Both the position numbers and the translations under genes were made by a program. From NCBI GenBank assembly GCA_012735335.1, contig JAAYHO010000293.1:1-24447 (forward strand): DNA of 24,447 nt, written 5' to 3'. Below are positions 16,365 through 24,447 of the stretch, one piece after another. Below the pieces are notes generated by a model that saw nothing but the letters and a program-made list of their open reading frames with translations, was not told the DNA's origin and searched no databases. Each line of letters begins with the position of its first letter. The first letter of the stretch is position 1. The DNA comes from Gammaproteobacteria bacterium (GTDB lineage: Bacteria > Pseudomonadota > Gammaproteobacteria > Pseudomonadales > Pseudomonadaceae).

Positions 16365-19300
16365 ATGGAACTTGGCAGAAGGCAGTTCATCAAACTATGT
16401 GCTGCCGGTGTCGCTACCGCCAGCGCTGCCACCCTGGGCTTTGCCCCGAGTGTTGCCCAGGCGGCCCAAACGCGTCAGTACAAGCTGCTGCGCGCCAAGG
16501 AAACCCGCAACAACTGCACCTACTGCTCGGTAGGCTGTGGTGTACTCATGTACAGCCTGGGGGATGGGGCGAAGAACGCCAAGGAGCGTATCTTCCATAT
16601 CGAGGGCGATCCGGATCACCCGGTCAGCCGCGGCTCGCTGTGCCCCAAGGGCGCGGGCCTGATCGACTATATCCACAGTGACCACCGCCTGCAGTACCCC
16701 GAGTACCGCGCCCCCGGTTCGGACAAGTGGCAGCGCATCAGCTGGGAAGACGCGGTCAAGCGTATCGCCCGGCTGATCAAGGACGACCGCGACGCCAACT
16801 TCATCGAGAAGAACGAGCAGGGCACCACGGTCAACCGCTGGCTGTCCACCGGTATGCTGGCTTCCTCCGCCGCCTCCAACGAGACCGGCATCCTCGACTT
16901 CTACTTCAGCCGCGCGCTGGGCATCCTCGGTATGGACTGCCAGGCCCGCTTGTGTCACGGCCCGACGGTATCGGCGCTGGCGCCGAGCTTCGGTCGCGGT
17001 GCCATGACCAACAACTGGGTCGATATCAAGAACGCCAACGTGGTGCTGATCATGGGTGGCAACCCGGCCGAAGCTCACCCGGTCGGCTTCAAGTGGGTGG
17101 TCGAGGCCAAGGTGCGCAATGGCGCCAAGGTGATCGTGGTCGACCCGCGCTTCAACCGCAGTGCGGCGGTCGCCGACATGTATTCGCCGATCCGCGCCGG
17201 TTCCGACATCGCCTTCCTCATGGGTGTGGTCAACTACCTGCTGAGCAACGACAAGATCCACCATGAGTACGTCAAGCATTACACCAACGCCAGCCTGATC
17301 GTGCATGAGGACTACCGTTTCGACGAAGGCATGTTCAGTGGTTACGACGAAGCCACCCGCAAGTACGACAAGACCAGCTGGGGCTACGAGCTGGACGAGA
17401 ACGGCCATGCCCGCAAGGACCTGACCCTGCAGCACCCGCGCAGTGTGTTCCAACTGCTCAAGCAGCACGTCAGCCGCTACACCCCGGAGATGGTCACGCG
17501 CATCTGCGGTACGCCCAAGGAGGACTTCCTGGAGATCTGCCGCATCCTCGGCGAGACCAGCGTATCCGACAAGACCGCGACCTTCCTCTACGCCCTGGGC
17601 TGGACCCAGCACACCAGCGGCGCACAGATGATCCGTGGTGCGGCCATGGTCCAGCTGCTGCTGGGTAACATCGGCATGGCCGGCGGCGGCATCAACGCCC
17701 TGCGCGGTCACTCCAATATTCAGGGTTATACCGATCTGGGCTTGCTGTCGATCCGTCTGCCGGGCTACATGAACCTGCCGACCGATCAGCAGACCACGCT
17801 GGAAACCTATCTGGAACAGACCACACCGGCAGCATTGCAGGCCGGACAGGTCAACTACTACAAGAACACCCCCAGCTTCTTCGTCAGTCTGATGAAGGAT
17901 CTGTGGGGCGACAAGGCCACCGCCGAGAACGACTGGGGCTTTGACTGGTTGCCCAAGTGGGACCAGGAATACGACATGCTGAGCATGACCGACCGCATGC
18001 GCGAAGGTAAGGTCAACGGCTATATCGTTCAGGGCTTCAACCCGATTGCTGCCATGCCCGACAAGAACAAGGGCATCGCCGCCATGTCCAACCTCAAGTG
18101 GATGGTGGTCATCGACCCGCTGCCCACCGAGACCTCGACCTTCTGGCAGAACCACGGCGAGTTCAACGACGTGGACACCGCCAGCATCCAGACCGAAGTA
18201 TTCCGTCTGCCCTCGTCCTGCTTTGCTGAAGAGAATGGCGCCATCGTCAACTCCGGCCGCTGGCTGCAGTGGCACTTCGCCGGTGCCGAGCCGCCGGGTG
18301 AAGCCTGGCACGATGGCAAGATCCTCGGCCATATCTTCATGGCCGTGCGCGAGCTGTACGAGAAGGAAGGGGGCGTCTGCCCCGAGCCGATCCTCAACAT
18401 GAACTGGAAGTTCGCCAACCCGCTGGATCCGCAGCCGGAAGAGGTGGCCAAGCGCGCCAACGGCTATGCCCTGCAGGATCTGCATGATGCCGATGGCAAG
18501 CTGCTGGCGAAGAAGGGCGAGCTGCTGGAAGACTTCTCGCTGCTGCGCAACGACGGCTCTACCTCCAGCTATTGCTGGGTGTTCACCGGCTCCTGGACCG
18601 AAGCGGGCAACCAGATGGCCCGTCGGGACAACACCGACACCGGCCATGGCTGCACCCCGGGCTGGGCCTTCTCCTGGCCGCAGAACCGCCGCATCCTGTA
18701 CAACCGCGCCTCCGCCGACCCCATGGGCAAGCCCTGGGATCCCAAACGTCGCATTCTGGAGTGGACCGGCAGCCGCTGGGTCGGTGCCGACGTACCGGAC
18801 TACGGTCTGACCCTGCCGCCGGGCAGCGAAGCCGGACCCTTCATCATGCTGCCCGAGGGCGTGGGCCGCCTGTTTGCCGGTGGCAATATCAACGAAGGCC
18901 CCTTCCCGGAGCACTACGAGCCGCTTGAGTCCCCCCTGGCCAGCAACCCGCTGCACCCGGCGGTGACCTACAACCCGACCATGCGTCTGCTGGATGACGA
19001 CGCCAAGCGGGTCGGCAAGCGCGAGGAGTTCCCCTATGTGGCGACCACCTACTCGATTACCGAGTTGTTCCGCCACTGGACCAAGTTCTCCAAGCTCAAC
19101 GCCATCGTCCAGCCCGAGCAGTTCATCGAGATCGGTGAAACCCTGGCCAAGGAGAAGGGCATCGTCGCCGGGGACACGGTCAAGGTCAGCAGCAAACGGG
19201 GCTATATCCGCGGCAAGGCAGTGGTGACCAAGCGTATTTCCGCGTTGACCGTGGATGGTGACACCGTTCACCAGATCGGTATTCCCTGCCACTGGGGCTA

Positions 19301-19415
19301 TGAAGGTGCTACCAAGAAGGGCTTTCTGGCCAACACCCTGAGCCCGGGCGTAGGTGATGCCAACAGCAACACCCCCGAGTACAAGGCCTTTCTGGTCAAC
19401 GTTGAAAAGGCGTAA
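16365..19415 (+). CDS. fdnG: Formate dehydrogenase-N alpha subunit, cysteine form
   Basis: This 1016-residue catalytic subunit oxidises formate to CO2 in the periplasm. It has a Tat leader (GRRQFIK, residues 4-10, then a hydrophobic run ending near AQA, 31-33), a 4Fe-4S motif (C51, C54, C58, C93) and the Mo ligand region QARLCHGPTV. The ligand is Cys197, encoded by TGT at 16953-16955, where E. coli FdnG has selenocysteine at an in-frame TGA. His198 follows as in the family. Length matches FdnG (1015). GAGGAGA precedes the ATG. fdnH follows after 12 nt. Electrons would pass through FdnH and FdnI to quinone. The FdnG/FdoG subfamily cannot be separated by eye. Confidence 0.95.
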   Translation: MELGRRQFIKLCAAGVATASAATLGFAPSVAQAAQTRQYKLLRAKETRNNCTYCSVGCGVLMYSLGDGAKNAKERIFHIEGDPDHPVSRGSLCPKGAGLIDYIHSDHRLQYPEYRAPGSDKWQRISWEDAVKRIARLIKDDRDANFIEKNEQGTTVNRWLSTGMLASSAASNETGILDFYFSRALGILGMDCQARLCHGPTVSALAPSFGRGAMTNNWVDIKNANVVLIMGGNPAEAHPVGFKWVVEAKVRNGAKVIVVDPRFNRSAAVADMYSPIRAGSDIAFLMGVVNYLLSNDKIHHEYVKHYTNASLIVHEDYRFDEGMFSGYDEATRKYDKTSWGYELDENGHARKDLTLQHPRSVFQLLKQHVSRYTPEMVTRICGTPKEDFLEICRILGETSVSDKTATFLYALGWTQHTSGAQMIRGAAMVQLLLGNIGMAGGGINALRGHSNIQGYTDLGLLSIRLPGYMNLPTDQQTTLETYLEQTTPAALQAGQVNYYKNTPSFFVSLMKDLWGDKATAENDWGFDWLPKWDQEYDMLSMTDRMREGKVNGYIVQGFNPIAAMPDKNKGIAAMSNLKWMVVIDPLPTETSTFWQNHGEFNDVDTASIQTEVFRLPSSCFAEENGAIVNSGRWLQWHFAGAEPPGEAWHDGKILGHIFMAVRELYEKEGGVCPEPILNMNWKFANPLDPQPEEVAKRANGYALQDLHDADGKLLAKKGELLEDFSLLRNDGSTSSYCWVFTGSWTEAGNQMARRDNTDTGHGCTPGWAFSWPQNRRILYNRASADPMGKPWDPKRRILEWTGSRWVGADVPDYGLTLPPGSEAGPFIMLPEGVGRLFAGGNINEGPFPEHYEPLESPLASNPLHPAVTYNPTMRLLDDDAKRVGKREEFPYVATTYSITELFRHWTKFSKLNAIVQPEQFIEIGETLAKEKGIVAGDTVKVSSKRGYIRGKAVVTKRISALTVDGDTVHQIGIPCHWGYEGATKKGFLANTLSPGVGDANSNTPEYKAFLVNVEKA

Positions 19416-19427
19416 CGGAGCGAACAT

Positions 19428-20330
19428 ATGTCAATGCAATCTCAGGATATCATCAGGCGCTCCGCGACCAACTCCCTGACCCCCGCACCCCAGGTGCGGG
19501 ACAAGCAGGTGGAAGTGGCCAAGCTGATCGACGTGACCACCTGCATCGGCTGCAAGGCCTGTCAGGTGGCCTGCGGTGAGTGGAACGACCTGCGCGACGA
19601 AGTCGGCGAGAACTTCGGTGTCTACGACAACCCCCGGGACCTGTCCCCTGACACCTGGACGCTGATGCGCTTCGACGAGTATGAAAACGATGAGTCGGGC
19701 AAGCTCGAATGGCTGATCCGCAAGGACGGCTGCATGCACTGCGCCGAGCCGGGCTGTCTGACTGCCTGTCCGCAGCCGGGGGCCATCGTGCAGTACGCCA
19801 ACGGCATCGTCGACTTCAACTCCGAGCACTGTATCGGTTGCGGCTACTGCATCGCCGGTTGCCCGTTCGACGTACCGCGCATCAGCAAGCAGGACAACAA
19901 GGCCTACAAGTGCACCCTGTGTGTCGACCGCGTATCCGTCGGCCAGGAGCCGGCCTGCGTCAAGACCTGCCCCACCGGGGCCATCCGCTTCGGCAGCAAG
20001 AAGGACATGCTCGACTACGGTGCCGAGCGGGTCGAGGAACTCAAGGGCCGCGGTTTTGCCGGTGCCGGTATCTACGACCCGGCGGGCGTGGGTGGCACCC
20101 ACGTGGTCTATGTCCTGCAGCATGCGGACAAGCCGGAGCTGTACCACAAGCTGCCGACCGACCCGCGCATCAGCAGCGCCATCTACGGCTGGAAGGGCTG
20201 GCTCAAGCCGGTCGCCGCCGTCGCCTTCTTCGCCACCCTGGCTGGCACCCTGTTCCACTACGTGGGCATGGGTCCCCAGACCCTGGATGACGAAGATGAC
20301 AAAGAACAGGATGAGGAGAAGCAGGCATGA
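19428..20330 (+). CDS. fdnH: Formate dehydrogenase-N beta subunit, Fe-S and membrane anchor
   Basis: This 300-residue subunit has four ferredoxin-type Cys groups: C39/C42/C45/C49, C102/C105/C110/C114, C135/C138/C141/C145 and C162/C165/C177/C181. They carry electrons from FdnG to the cytochrome b. One transmembrane helix near the C-terminus ([19 protein letters not shown], about 254-272) anchors it, and the tail after it is very acidic ([12 protein letters not shown]). There is no signal peptide; it would be carried through Tat with FdnG. Its stop overlaps the fdnI start as ATGA. All four clusters keep full cysteine sets, unlike the Ddh-like beta subunit. Confidence 0.95.
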   Translation: MSMQSQDIIRRSATNSLTPAPQVRDKQVEVAKLIDVTTCIGCKACQVACGEWNDLRDEVGENFGVYDNPRDLSPDTWTLMRFDEYENDESGKLEWLIRKDGCMHCAEPGCLTACPQPGAIVQYANGIVDFNSEHCIGCGYCIAGCPFDVPRISKQDNKAYKCTLCVDRVSVGQEPACVKTCPTGAIRFGSKKDMLDYGAERVEELKGRGFAGAGIYDPAGVGGTHVVYVLQHADKPELYHKLPTDPRISSAIYGWKGWLKPVAAVAFFATLAGTLFHYVGMGPQTLDDEDDKEQDEEKQA

Positions 20331-20971
20331 GCAAGCGCAACGGACTTCTGCGTACACCCTATACGGTGCGTATCAGTCACTGGTTGATGGTGATCTGCTT
20401 CTTCTTTGTCGCCATGTCCGGGCTGTCCTGGTTCTTCCCGTCGCTGAACTGGCTGAACAACCTGCTCGGTGGGCCACAGCTGGCGCGCATCCTGCACCCC
20501 TTTCTGGGTGTGGCGATCTTCGTCTTCCTGGTCTACATGTTCCTGCGTCTGGTCAGCTACAACCTGCCGGAGAAGGGCGACGGCAAGTGGTTTGCCAACC
20601 TGTGCAGCGTGATCAAGGGTGAGCACTCCGACGAGCTGGATACGGGCAAGTACAACGCCGGTCAGAAGCTGCTGTTCTGGGGCATCATGGGGCTGATCAC
20701 GCTGTTGCTGATCAGCGGCGTGGTGATCTGGCGGCCGTACTTCGCACCGTTGTTCTCGATCCCGACCATCCGCATCGGTCTGTTCGTCCATGCCCTGGCC
20801 GGGGTACTGCTGATGCTGCTGATCATCGGCCACATCTACCTGGCGTTCTGGGTCAAGGGCTCGGTCGACAGCATGTCCACCGGCTATGTCAGCCGCAAAT
20901 GGGCGCGTACCCACCACCCACGCTGGTATCGCCAGGTCACCGGTGACAGCGCCAGAAAGGAACGCCCATGA
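20327..20971 (+). CDS. fdnI: Formate dehydrogenase-N gamma subunit, cytochrome b556
   Basis: This 214-residue integral membrane protein has four hydrophobic segments, about residues 15-38, 57-80, 113-136 and 149-178. Histidines in or next to helices 1, 2 and 4 (RISHWLM, LHPFLG, FVHALAG, IGHIYLA) are the expected ligands of two b hemes. It takes electrons from FdnH and reduces quinone on the cytoplasmic side, so formate oxidation is linked to proton motive force. Length agrees with E. coli FdnI (217). Both ends overlap neighbours as ATGA, with fdnH upstream and fdhE downstream, which indicates translational coupling. Confidence 0.95.
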   Translation: MSKRNGLLRTPYTVRISHWLMVICFFFVAMSGLSWFFPSLNWLNNLLGGPQLARILHPFLGVAIFVFLVYMFLRLVSYNLPEKGDGKWFANLCSVIKGEHSDELDTGKYNAGQKLLFWGIMGLITLLLISGVVIWRPYFAPLFSIPTIRIGLFVHALAGVLLMLLIIGHIYLAFWVKGSVDSMSTGYVSRKWARTHHPRWYRQVTGDSARKERP

Positions 20972-21873
20972 GCAGTATCAAACTGGTACCGGTGCAGGAG
21001 CCTACCGGTGGTGTGAAACACATCGCCCCGCTGCTGCTGCCCCAGCTCAACCAGCACTATCAGGCCCGGGCCGAGCGGCTCGGGGTCCTGGCCCAAGAGC
21101 ATGTCATGGCGGACTACCTGCAGTTCACTGCTGCACTGGTCGTTGCCCAGCAGCAGGTCATTGATGAACTGCCCCTGCCGGATACGGCCAACGCCCGGAT
21201 CGAGCTGATCGACGGTCAGGCCCCGCTGGCCTGGAACCAGCTGCAACGGGATGCCTACTGGCAGCAGGCGCTGGGGCTGCTGATCGACAAGCTGCGCCCC
21301 GGGGCCAACCCCGAGACCTTGGCGGTACTCGACGAGCTGCAGGGCAGCAGTGCCGCACAGCTGGAGCAGTGGGCCGGTTACCTGCTGGCCGGCAACTTTG
21401 CCGAGGTCGGCAGTGGTCGTGCGCTGTTGTTGTGGAGCGCCTTGTCGCTGTACTGGACGCAACTGGCCGCACGTCTGCCGTTCGAAGCGGTGGCCGAACT
21501 GGGTGAACAGCGCCAGTTCTGCCCGGTGTGCGCCAGTGCGCCCACCGCCAGCGTGGTACTGGGTGGTGATCAGGCCGGTCTGCGTTACCTGCACTGCGGT
21601 CTGTGTGAAAGCCGCTGGCATATGGTGCGCATCAAGTGCAGCAACTGCGAGCAGAGCGAGAAGCTGGAATACTGGTCACTGGAAACCCGCGAAGCGCCGC
21701 TCAAGGCGGAAAGCTGCGGCGACTGCAACAGCTACCTGAAAGTCATCTACCTGGACAAGGCCAAGGAACAGGACGTGGTCGCCGACGACCTCGCCTCACT
21801 GGCGCTGGACGCGGAAATGGAACAGGAAGGCTTCGGCCGCAGCGGCCCCAACCCACTGCTGTTCCCGGGCTGA
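20968..21873 (+). CDS. fdhE: Formate dehydrogenase accessory protein FdhE
   Basis: This 301-residue cytoplasmic protein is needed for assembly of respiratory formate dehydrogenases and interacts with the catalytic subunits before export. The C-terminal half carries four CXXC motifs (CPVC, CGLC, CSNC, CGDC), the rubredoxin-like metal sites of the family, while the N-terminal half is helical. The length is close to E. coli FdhE (309). It overlaps fdnI by 4 nt and ends the formate dehydrogenase operon. A palindromic repeat doublet begins 7 nt after its stop. Exact chemistry of FdhE is not settled in the literature as I know it. Confidence 0.93.
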   Translation: MSSIKLVPVQEPTGGVKHIAPLLLPQLNQHYQARAERLGVLAQEHVMADYLQFTAALVVAQQQVIDELPLPDTANARIELIDGQAPLAWNQLQRDAYWQQALGLLIDKLRPGANPETLAVLDELQGSSAAQLEQWAGYLLAGNFAEVGSGRALLLWSALSLYWTQLAARLPFEAVAELGEQRQFCPVCASAPTASVVLGGDQAGLRYLHCGLCESRWHMVRIKCSNCEQSEKLEYWSLETREAPLKAESCGDCNSYLKVIYLDKAKEQDVVADDLASLALDAEMEQEGFGRSGPNPLLFPG

Positions 21874-21880
21874 CCCCTCC

Positions 21881-21953
21881 TGGGAACGTCGAGCACCAGC
21901 TCGATGACGAGGCCGCCCGCAGCCCGCTGGACGAGCTGGTGCTCGTCCCTCCC
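21881..21953. repeat. Palindromic REP-like repeat, copy 1
   Basis: This 73-bp element has 14-bp perfect inverted arms, CGAGCACCAGCTCG and CGAGCTGGTGCTCG, separated by a GC-rich core, with outer TGGGA and TCCC ends. It is repeated in the same orientation at 22019-22091 with only two base differences by eye. Its reverse reading gives the artefact peptide EGRAPARP, often seen where such repeats are mis-annotated as genes. It lies directly after fdhE and may limit 3' mRNA decay. Spread by a RAYT-type transposase acting elsewhere is possible. Confidence 0.85.
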
Positions 21954-22018
21954 GGCGAGTCATCGGCAAACCCCAGTTGCCGGGATGGAACCCGGCACTC
22001 CATCGAGTACACAGCCCC

Positions 22019-22091
22019 TGGGAACGTCGAGCACCAGCTCGATGACGAGGCCGTCCGCAGCCCGCTGGACGAGCTGGTGCTCGTCCTTCCC
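22019..22091. repeat. Palindromic REP-like repeat, copy 2
   Basis: This is the second copy of the 73-bp element, separated from copy 1 by 65 nt. The two visible differences are C to T in the core (GCCGCCCGC to GCCGTCCGC) and C to T near the right end (GTCCCTCCC to GTCCTTCCC). Both arms are intact. The copy ends 14 nt before the stop codon of the leftward carboxymuconolactone-decarboxylase-family gene, so the doublet fills the convergent gap between that gene and fdhE. Confidence 0.85.
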
Positions 22092-22105
22092 AGCACTCCA
22101 CCATC

Positions 22106-22513
22106 TCAATCCTGCGGTGTAATACTCACCCCCTGCTCGGCAAACACCTCCTGCGCCACCTTCAGCGCATTCAGCGCCCGGGGGAAGCCCACGTAGGGAA
22201 TCAGGTGCATGATGCATCCGGCAATCTCATCCGCCGTCAGCCCCACATTCAGCCCGGTAATCACATGCATGCCAATCTGCGGCGTACCCTGGGCTACCAG
22301 CGCGGAAATGGTGGTCAGCACCTTCTGCTTGTTATCCAGCCCCGGTCGGGCATAGATATCACCAAAGGCAAACTCCACCACCAGCCGGGTCAGATCCGGC
22401 GCAATATCCTTGAAGCTCTCACCCACCTCCATGTGCCCGGTCGGACTGTTGGCATCCGCCACCGTCAGCTCCTTCAACTTGTCCATGCCTTTCTGATAGC
22501 GATCAGCACTCAT
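22106..22513 (-). CDS. Carboxymuconolactone decarboxylase-family protein
   Basis: This 135-residue protein has the helical CMD/AhpD-like pattern: LDNKQKVLTTISALVAQG, GMHVITGLNVGLTADEI and CIMHLIPYVGFPRALNAL. It lacks the CXXC pair of AhpD peroxidase-type members (a lone C100 and H103 are present), so it is closer to the gamma-carboxymuconolactone decarboxylase branch. The substrate is unknown. An AGGAG site precedes the ATG at 22513. It stands alone, divergent from modA and convergent with fdhE, with no aromatic-degradation genes nearby. A pathway role therefore cannot be read from context. Confidence 0.85.
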   Translation of the reverse strand: MSADRYQKGMDKLKELTVADANSPTGHMEVGESFKDIAPDLTRLVVEFAFGDIYARPGLDNKQKVLTTISALVAQGTPQIGMHVITGLNVGLTADEIAGCIMHLIPYVGFPRALNALKVAQEVFAEQGVSITPQD

Positions 22514-22636
22514 CTCGGTCTCCTGTTCAAATAGGTGGATACAAGGATCATACCCACCATACTGTCACACTGCTTGTCGCACCCTCACATACCCCCTACC
22601 ATCAATCCGTTCCGCCCTCATTCAAGGAATAGTGCG

Positions 22637-23395
22637 ATGCGTCTTTTGAGTTCTGCCGTTTCAGCTGCGTTGGGTTTCTGCGTGCTGTTCGGTGCGTCGT
22701 CTGCGGCCATGGCGGCTTCGACCCATGTGGCGGTGGCGGCCAACTTCACCGATGCGGCCAGCGAGATTGCCGCTGCCTTTGCCGAGGCCTCCGAACATGA
22801 GGCAGTGCTGTCTTTCGGTGCCACGGGGCAGTTCTATACCCAGATCAGCCAGGGTGCGCCCTTCGAAGTATTCCTGGCGGCGGATGATCAGCGTCCGACC
22901 CTGGCTGTGGATGAGAAGCATGGCGTTGATGGCACCGTGTTCACCTATGCCATCGGCCAGTTGGTGCTCTACTCGGTAGAAGAGGGCAAGGTGACCGGGG
23001 CCGAGACCCTGAAGTCCGGTGATTTCACCAGACTGGCCATTGCTAACCCGGAAACCGCTCCCTACGGCCAGGCCGCTGTGGAAACCCTGACTGCCATGGG
23101 CATCTACGACACTCTGAAGCCGAAGCTCGTCCAGGGCCAGAATATCGGTCAGGCCTACCAGTTTGTGGCAACCGGTAACGCCGAGATCGGCTTTGTAGCG
23201 CTGGGTCAGGTCTCCCAGAGCGAGGCCGGCTCGCGCTGGGTCGTCCCCCAGGAGCTGTATCAGCCGATCCGTCAGGATGCCGTGCTGCTGAACAAGGGGG
23301 CCGACAACCCGGCGGCCGTTGCCTTCCTCGAGTTTCTCAAGGGTGACGAGGCCGGCGCTATTATCGAGCAATACGGTTACGCGCTGGATCGCTGA
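22637..23395 (+). CDS. modA: Periplasmic molybdate-binding protein ModA
   Basis: This 252-residue precursor has a Sec signal peptide (residues 1-26, cleavage after AMA). The mature part begins [20 protein letters not shown], with the [12 protein letters not shown] and [13 protein letters not shown] segments typical of ModA oxyanion binding, and ends [14 protein letters not shown]. It captures molybdate (or tungstate) for the ModBC transporter. The ATG at 22637 is preceded by AAGGA. The open frame extends 34 codons upstream but has no ribosome site and would hide the signal peptide. The 123-nt gap to the divergent neighbour should carry the promoter; I saw no clear ModE site there. Confidence 0.95.
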   Translation: MRLLSSAVSAALGFCVLFGASSAAMAASTHVAVAANFTDAASEIAAAFAEASEHEAVLSFGATGQFYTQISQGAPFEVFLAADDQRPTLAVDEKHGVDGTVFTYAIGQLVLYSVEEGKVTGAETLKSGDFTRLAIANPETAPYGQAAVETLTAMGIYDTLKPKLVQGQNIGQAYQFVATGNAEIGFVALGQVSQSEAGSRWVVPQELYQPIRQDAVLLNKGADNPAAVAFLEFLKGDEAGAIIEQYGYALDR

Positions 23396-23415
23396 ACCCC
23401 CGACATGAGGTGTGC

Positions 23416-24096
23416 ATGCTGACAGCAGAGTTGTGGCAGCCGATCCGGCTGACGCTGGAACTGGCGGTACTGACCACGATTCTGCTGTTGATCGTGGGCA
23501 CGCCGATTGCCTGGTGGCTGGCGTATTCGCACTCGCGTTTCAAGGAAGTGGTGGCAACCATCGTCGCGCTGCCGCTGGTGCTGCCGCCGACGGTACTCGG
23601 CTTCTACCTGTTGATTGCCCTCGGCCCGGATGGGCTGGGTGGCCTGTTCGGCGGCTGGTTCGGCGTGCGCACCTTTGCCTTCACCTTCGAGGGACTGGTG
23701 TTCGGCTCGGTGCTCTACTCCATGCCCTTTGTGGTGCAGCCGATCCGCAATGCCTTCGAGGCCATGGGGCCTCGGCCGCTGGAAGTGGCTGCTACTTTGC
23801 GCGCCTCACCCATTGACCGCTTCCTTACCGTGGCCATCCCGCTGGCCAAGCCGGGCTTTCTTACCGGCGCGGTGCTGGGTTTTGCCAATACGGTGGGCGA
23901 GTTCGGGGTGATTCTCATGGTCGGCGGCAGCATTCCCGGCGAGACCAAGGTGCTGTCGATTGCCATCTACGACTTCGTTGAAACCCTGCGCTGGCGCGAG
24001 GCGCATATCCTCTCGGCGGGCATGCTGGTGTTCTCCTTTGCGGTCATTCTGGCCATGTCCCTGCTGGCGCGGCGTTCCGGCCGCAGGATCTGGTAG
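23416..24096 (+). CDS. modB: Molybdate ABC transporter permease ModB
   Basis: This 226-residue inner-membrane protein has about five hydrophobic helices and the permease EAA loop ([25 protein letters not shown]) that docks with the ATPase. The stretch [16 protein letters not shown] is characteristic of ModB. The ATG at 23416 has GAGG 5 nt upstream; a GTG two codons earlier is possible but less well placed. modA ends 20 nt upstream, and modC starts immediately after the stop, so the three form one operon. It conducts molybdate into the cytoplasm for the Moco enzymes encoded in this window. Confidence 0.94.
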   Translation: MLTAELWQPIRLTLELAVLTTILLLIVGTPIAWWLAYSHSRFKEVVATIVALPLVLPPTVLGFYLLIALGPDGLGGLFGGWFGVRTFAFTFEGLVFGSVLYSMPFVVQPIRNAFEAMGPRPLEVAATLRASPIDRFLTVAIPLAKPGFLTGAVLGFANTVGEFGVILMVGGSIPGETKVLSIAIYDFVETLRWREAHILSAGMLVFSFAVILAMSLLARRSGRRIW

Positions 24097-24447
24097 ATGA
24101 GCAGCATCGATCAGCAACAGACCATTGATGTACGGCTGAACGGCAAGCTTGGCTCCTTCAGCCTGGATGTCGACTTTCAGGTGCCCACCCACGGGGTGGC
24201 CGCGCTGTTCGGCCCCTCCGGCTGCGGCAAGACCTCGGTGCTGCGATGCATTGCCGGGTTGCAACGGCTGCCCGGCGAGATCGTCGTCGGCGGTGAGGTA
24301 TGGCAGGACGCCCGGCACTTCGTGCCGCCGCACAAGCGCGCCATCGGCTATATATTTCAGGAAGCCAGCCTGTTCCCGCACCTGTCGGTGCGCCGCAACC
24401 TGACCTACGGCGAGCGTCGGGCCAGGGGTGGCGAGCAGCAGATCCAC
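24097..24447 (+). CDS. modC: Molybdate ABC transporter ATPase ModC, 5' part
   Basis: The first 117 residues of an ABC ATPase are present and the frame is open to the window edge. Walker A is GPSGCGKTS (residues 39-47), and the Q-loop is [13 protein letters not shown] with Q88, a form typical of ModC. The signature motif, Walker B and the C-terminal MOP regulatory domain, if any, are outside the window. The ATG follows the modB stop with no gap, showing translational coupling. It powers molybdate uptake. Confidence 0.93.
   Translation, partial: MSSIDQQQTIDVRLNGKLGSFSLDVDFQVPTHGVAALFGPSGCGKTSVLRCIAGLQRLPGEIVVGGEVWQDARHFVPPHKRAIGYIFQEASLFPHLSVRRNLTYGERRARGGEQQIH

Noticed and set aside
16395..19427. 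A 1010-residue open frame antisense to fdnG
   Set aside because: It mirrors the codon structure of a strongly supported gene, shows low-complexity Gly/Val/Ala-rich composition and no domain or ribosome site. Long antisense frames are normal in GC-rich DNA.
21743..22104. Minus-strand open frames with repeated EGRAPARP and TSTSSSSGLR peptides
   Set aside because: They are translations of the two palindromic repeat copies, a known annotation artefact.
1..24447. tRNA, rRNA, CRISPR arrays, transposase or integrase genes
   Set aside because: None seen on reading both strands; no regularly spaced short repeats were found beyond the 73-bp doublet.

Overview
This is a GC-rich window of about 24.4 kb, probably from a gammaproteobacterium of the Pseudomonas type. 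The reasons are the codon and base usage, the arrangement of moaCDE/moeA, fdnGHI-fdhE and modABC, a perfect Fnr/Anr box, and REP-like palindromes. Organism assignment is inference. Almost everything present makes, feeds or uses molybdenum cofactor (Moco).

Layout. 1-177 (+): the 3' end of a GGDEF diguanylate cyclase gene. 180-9077 (-): an apparent respiratory operon, read right to left. It holds a small periplasmic cytochrome c, a type II DMSO-reductase-family enzyme in the order A-B-D-C (Mo catalytic subunit with Tat signal, four-cluster ferredoxin subunit, NarJ/TorD-like chaperone, heme-b gamma subunit), an Mrp/Nbp35-like P-loop ATPase, and a 14-repeat beta-propeller protein. From remembered family sequences, the catalytic subunit looks closest to dimethylsulfide dehydrogenase (DdhA) rather than chlorate or selenate reductase. 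No chlorite dismutase gene is present. 9228-9241: a perfect Fnr/Anr box upstream of the cytochrome gene. 9252-12277 (-): Moco operon mobA-moaC-moaD-moaE-moeA, with several ATGA overlaps. 12459-15271 (+): divergent moaA, moaB and a second moeA. 15393-21873 (+): fdhD, then fdnG-fdnH-fdnI-fdhE for a Cys-type (non-selenium) periplasmic formate dehydrogenase. 21881-22091: a doublet of a 73-bp palindromic repeat. 22106-22513 (-): a carboxymuconolactone-decarboxylase-family gene. 22637 to the end (+): modA, modB and the start of modC, for molybdate import.

How it fits together. ModABC imports molybdate. MoaA/MoaC, MoaD/MoaE, MoaB, the two MoeA proteins and MobA make bis-MGD. FdhD and FdhE mature the formate dehydrogenase, and the DdhD-like chaperone matures the Ddh-like enzyme. 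Formate dehydrogenase would feed the quinone pool. The Ddh-like enzyme would exchange electrons with the small cytochrome c in the periplasm.

The least explained part is the tail of the Ddh-like operon. It carries an ATPase with an Nbp35-like N-terminal Cys motif and a double seven-blade propeller protein whose N-terminus resembles a Tat motif without a hydrophobic segment. These may be dedicated assembly or quality-control factors. No rRNA, tRNA, CRISPR, integrase or transposase gene was seen, and no intergenic gap exceeds 300 bases.
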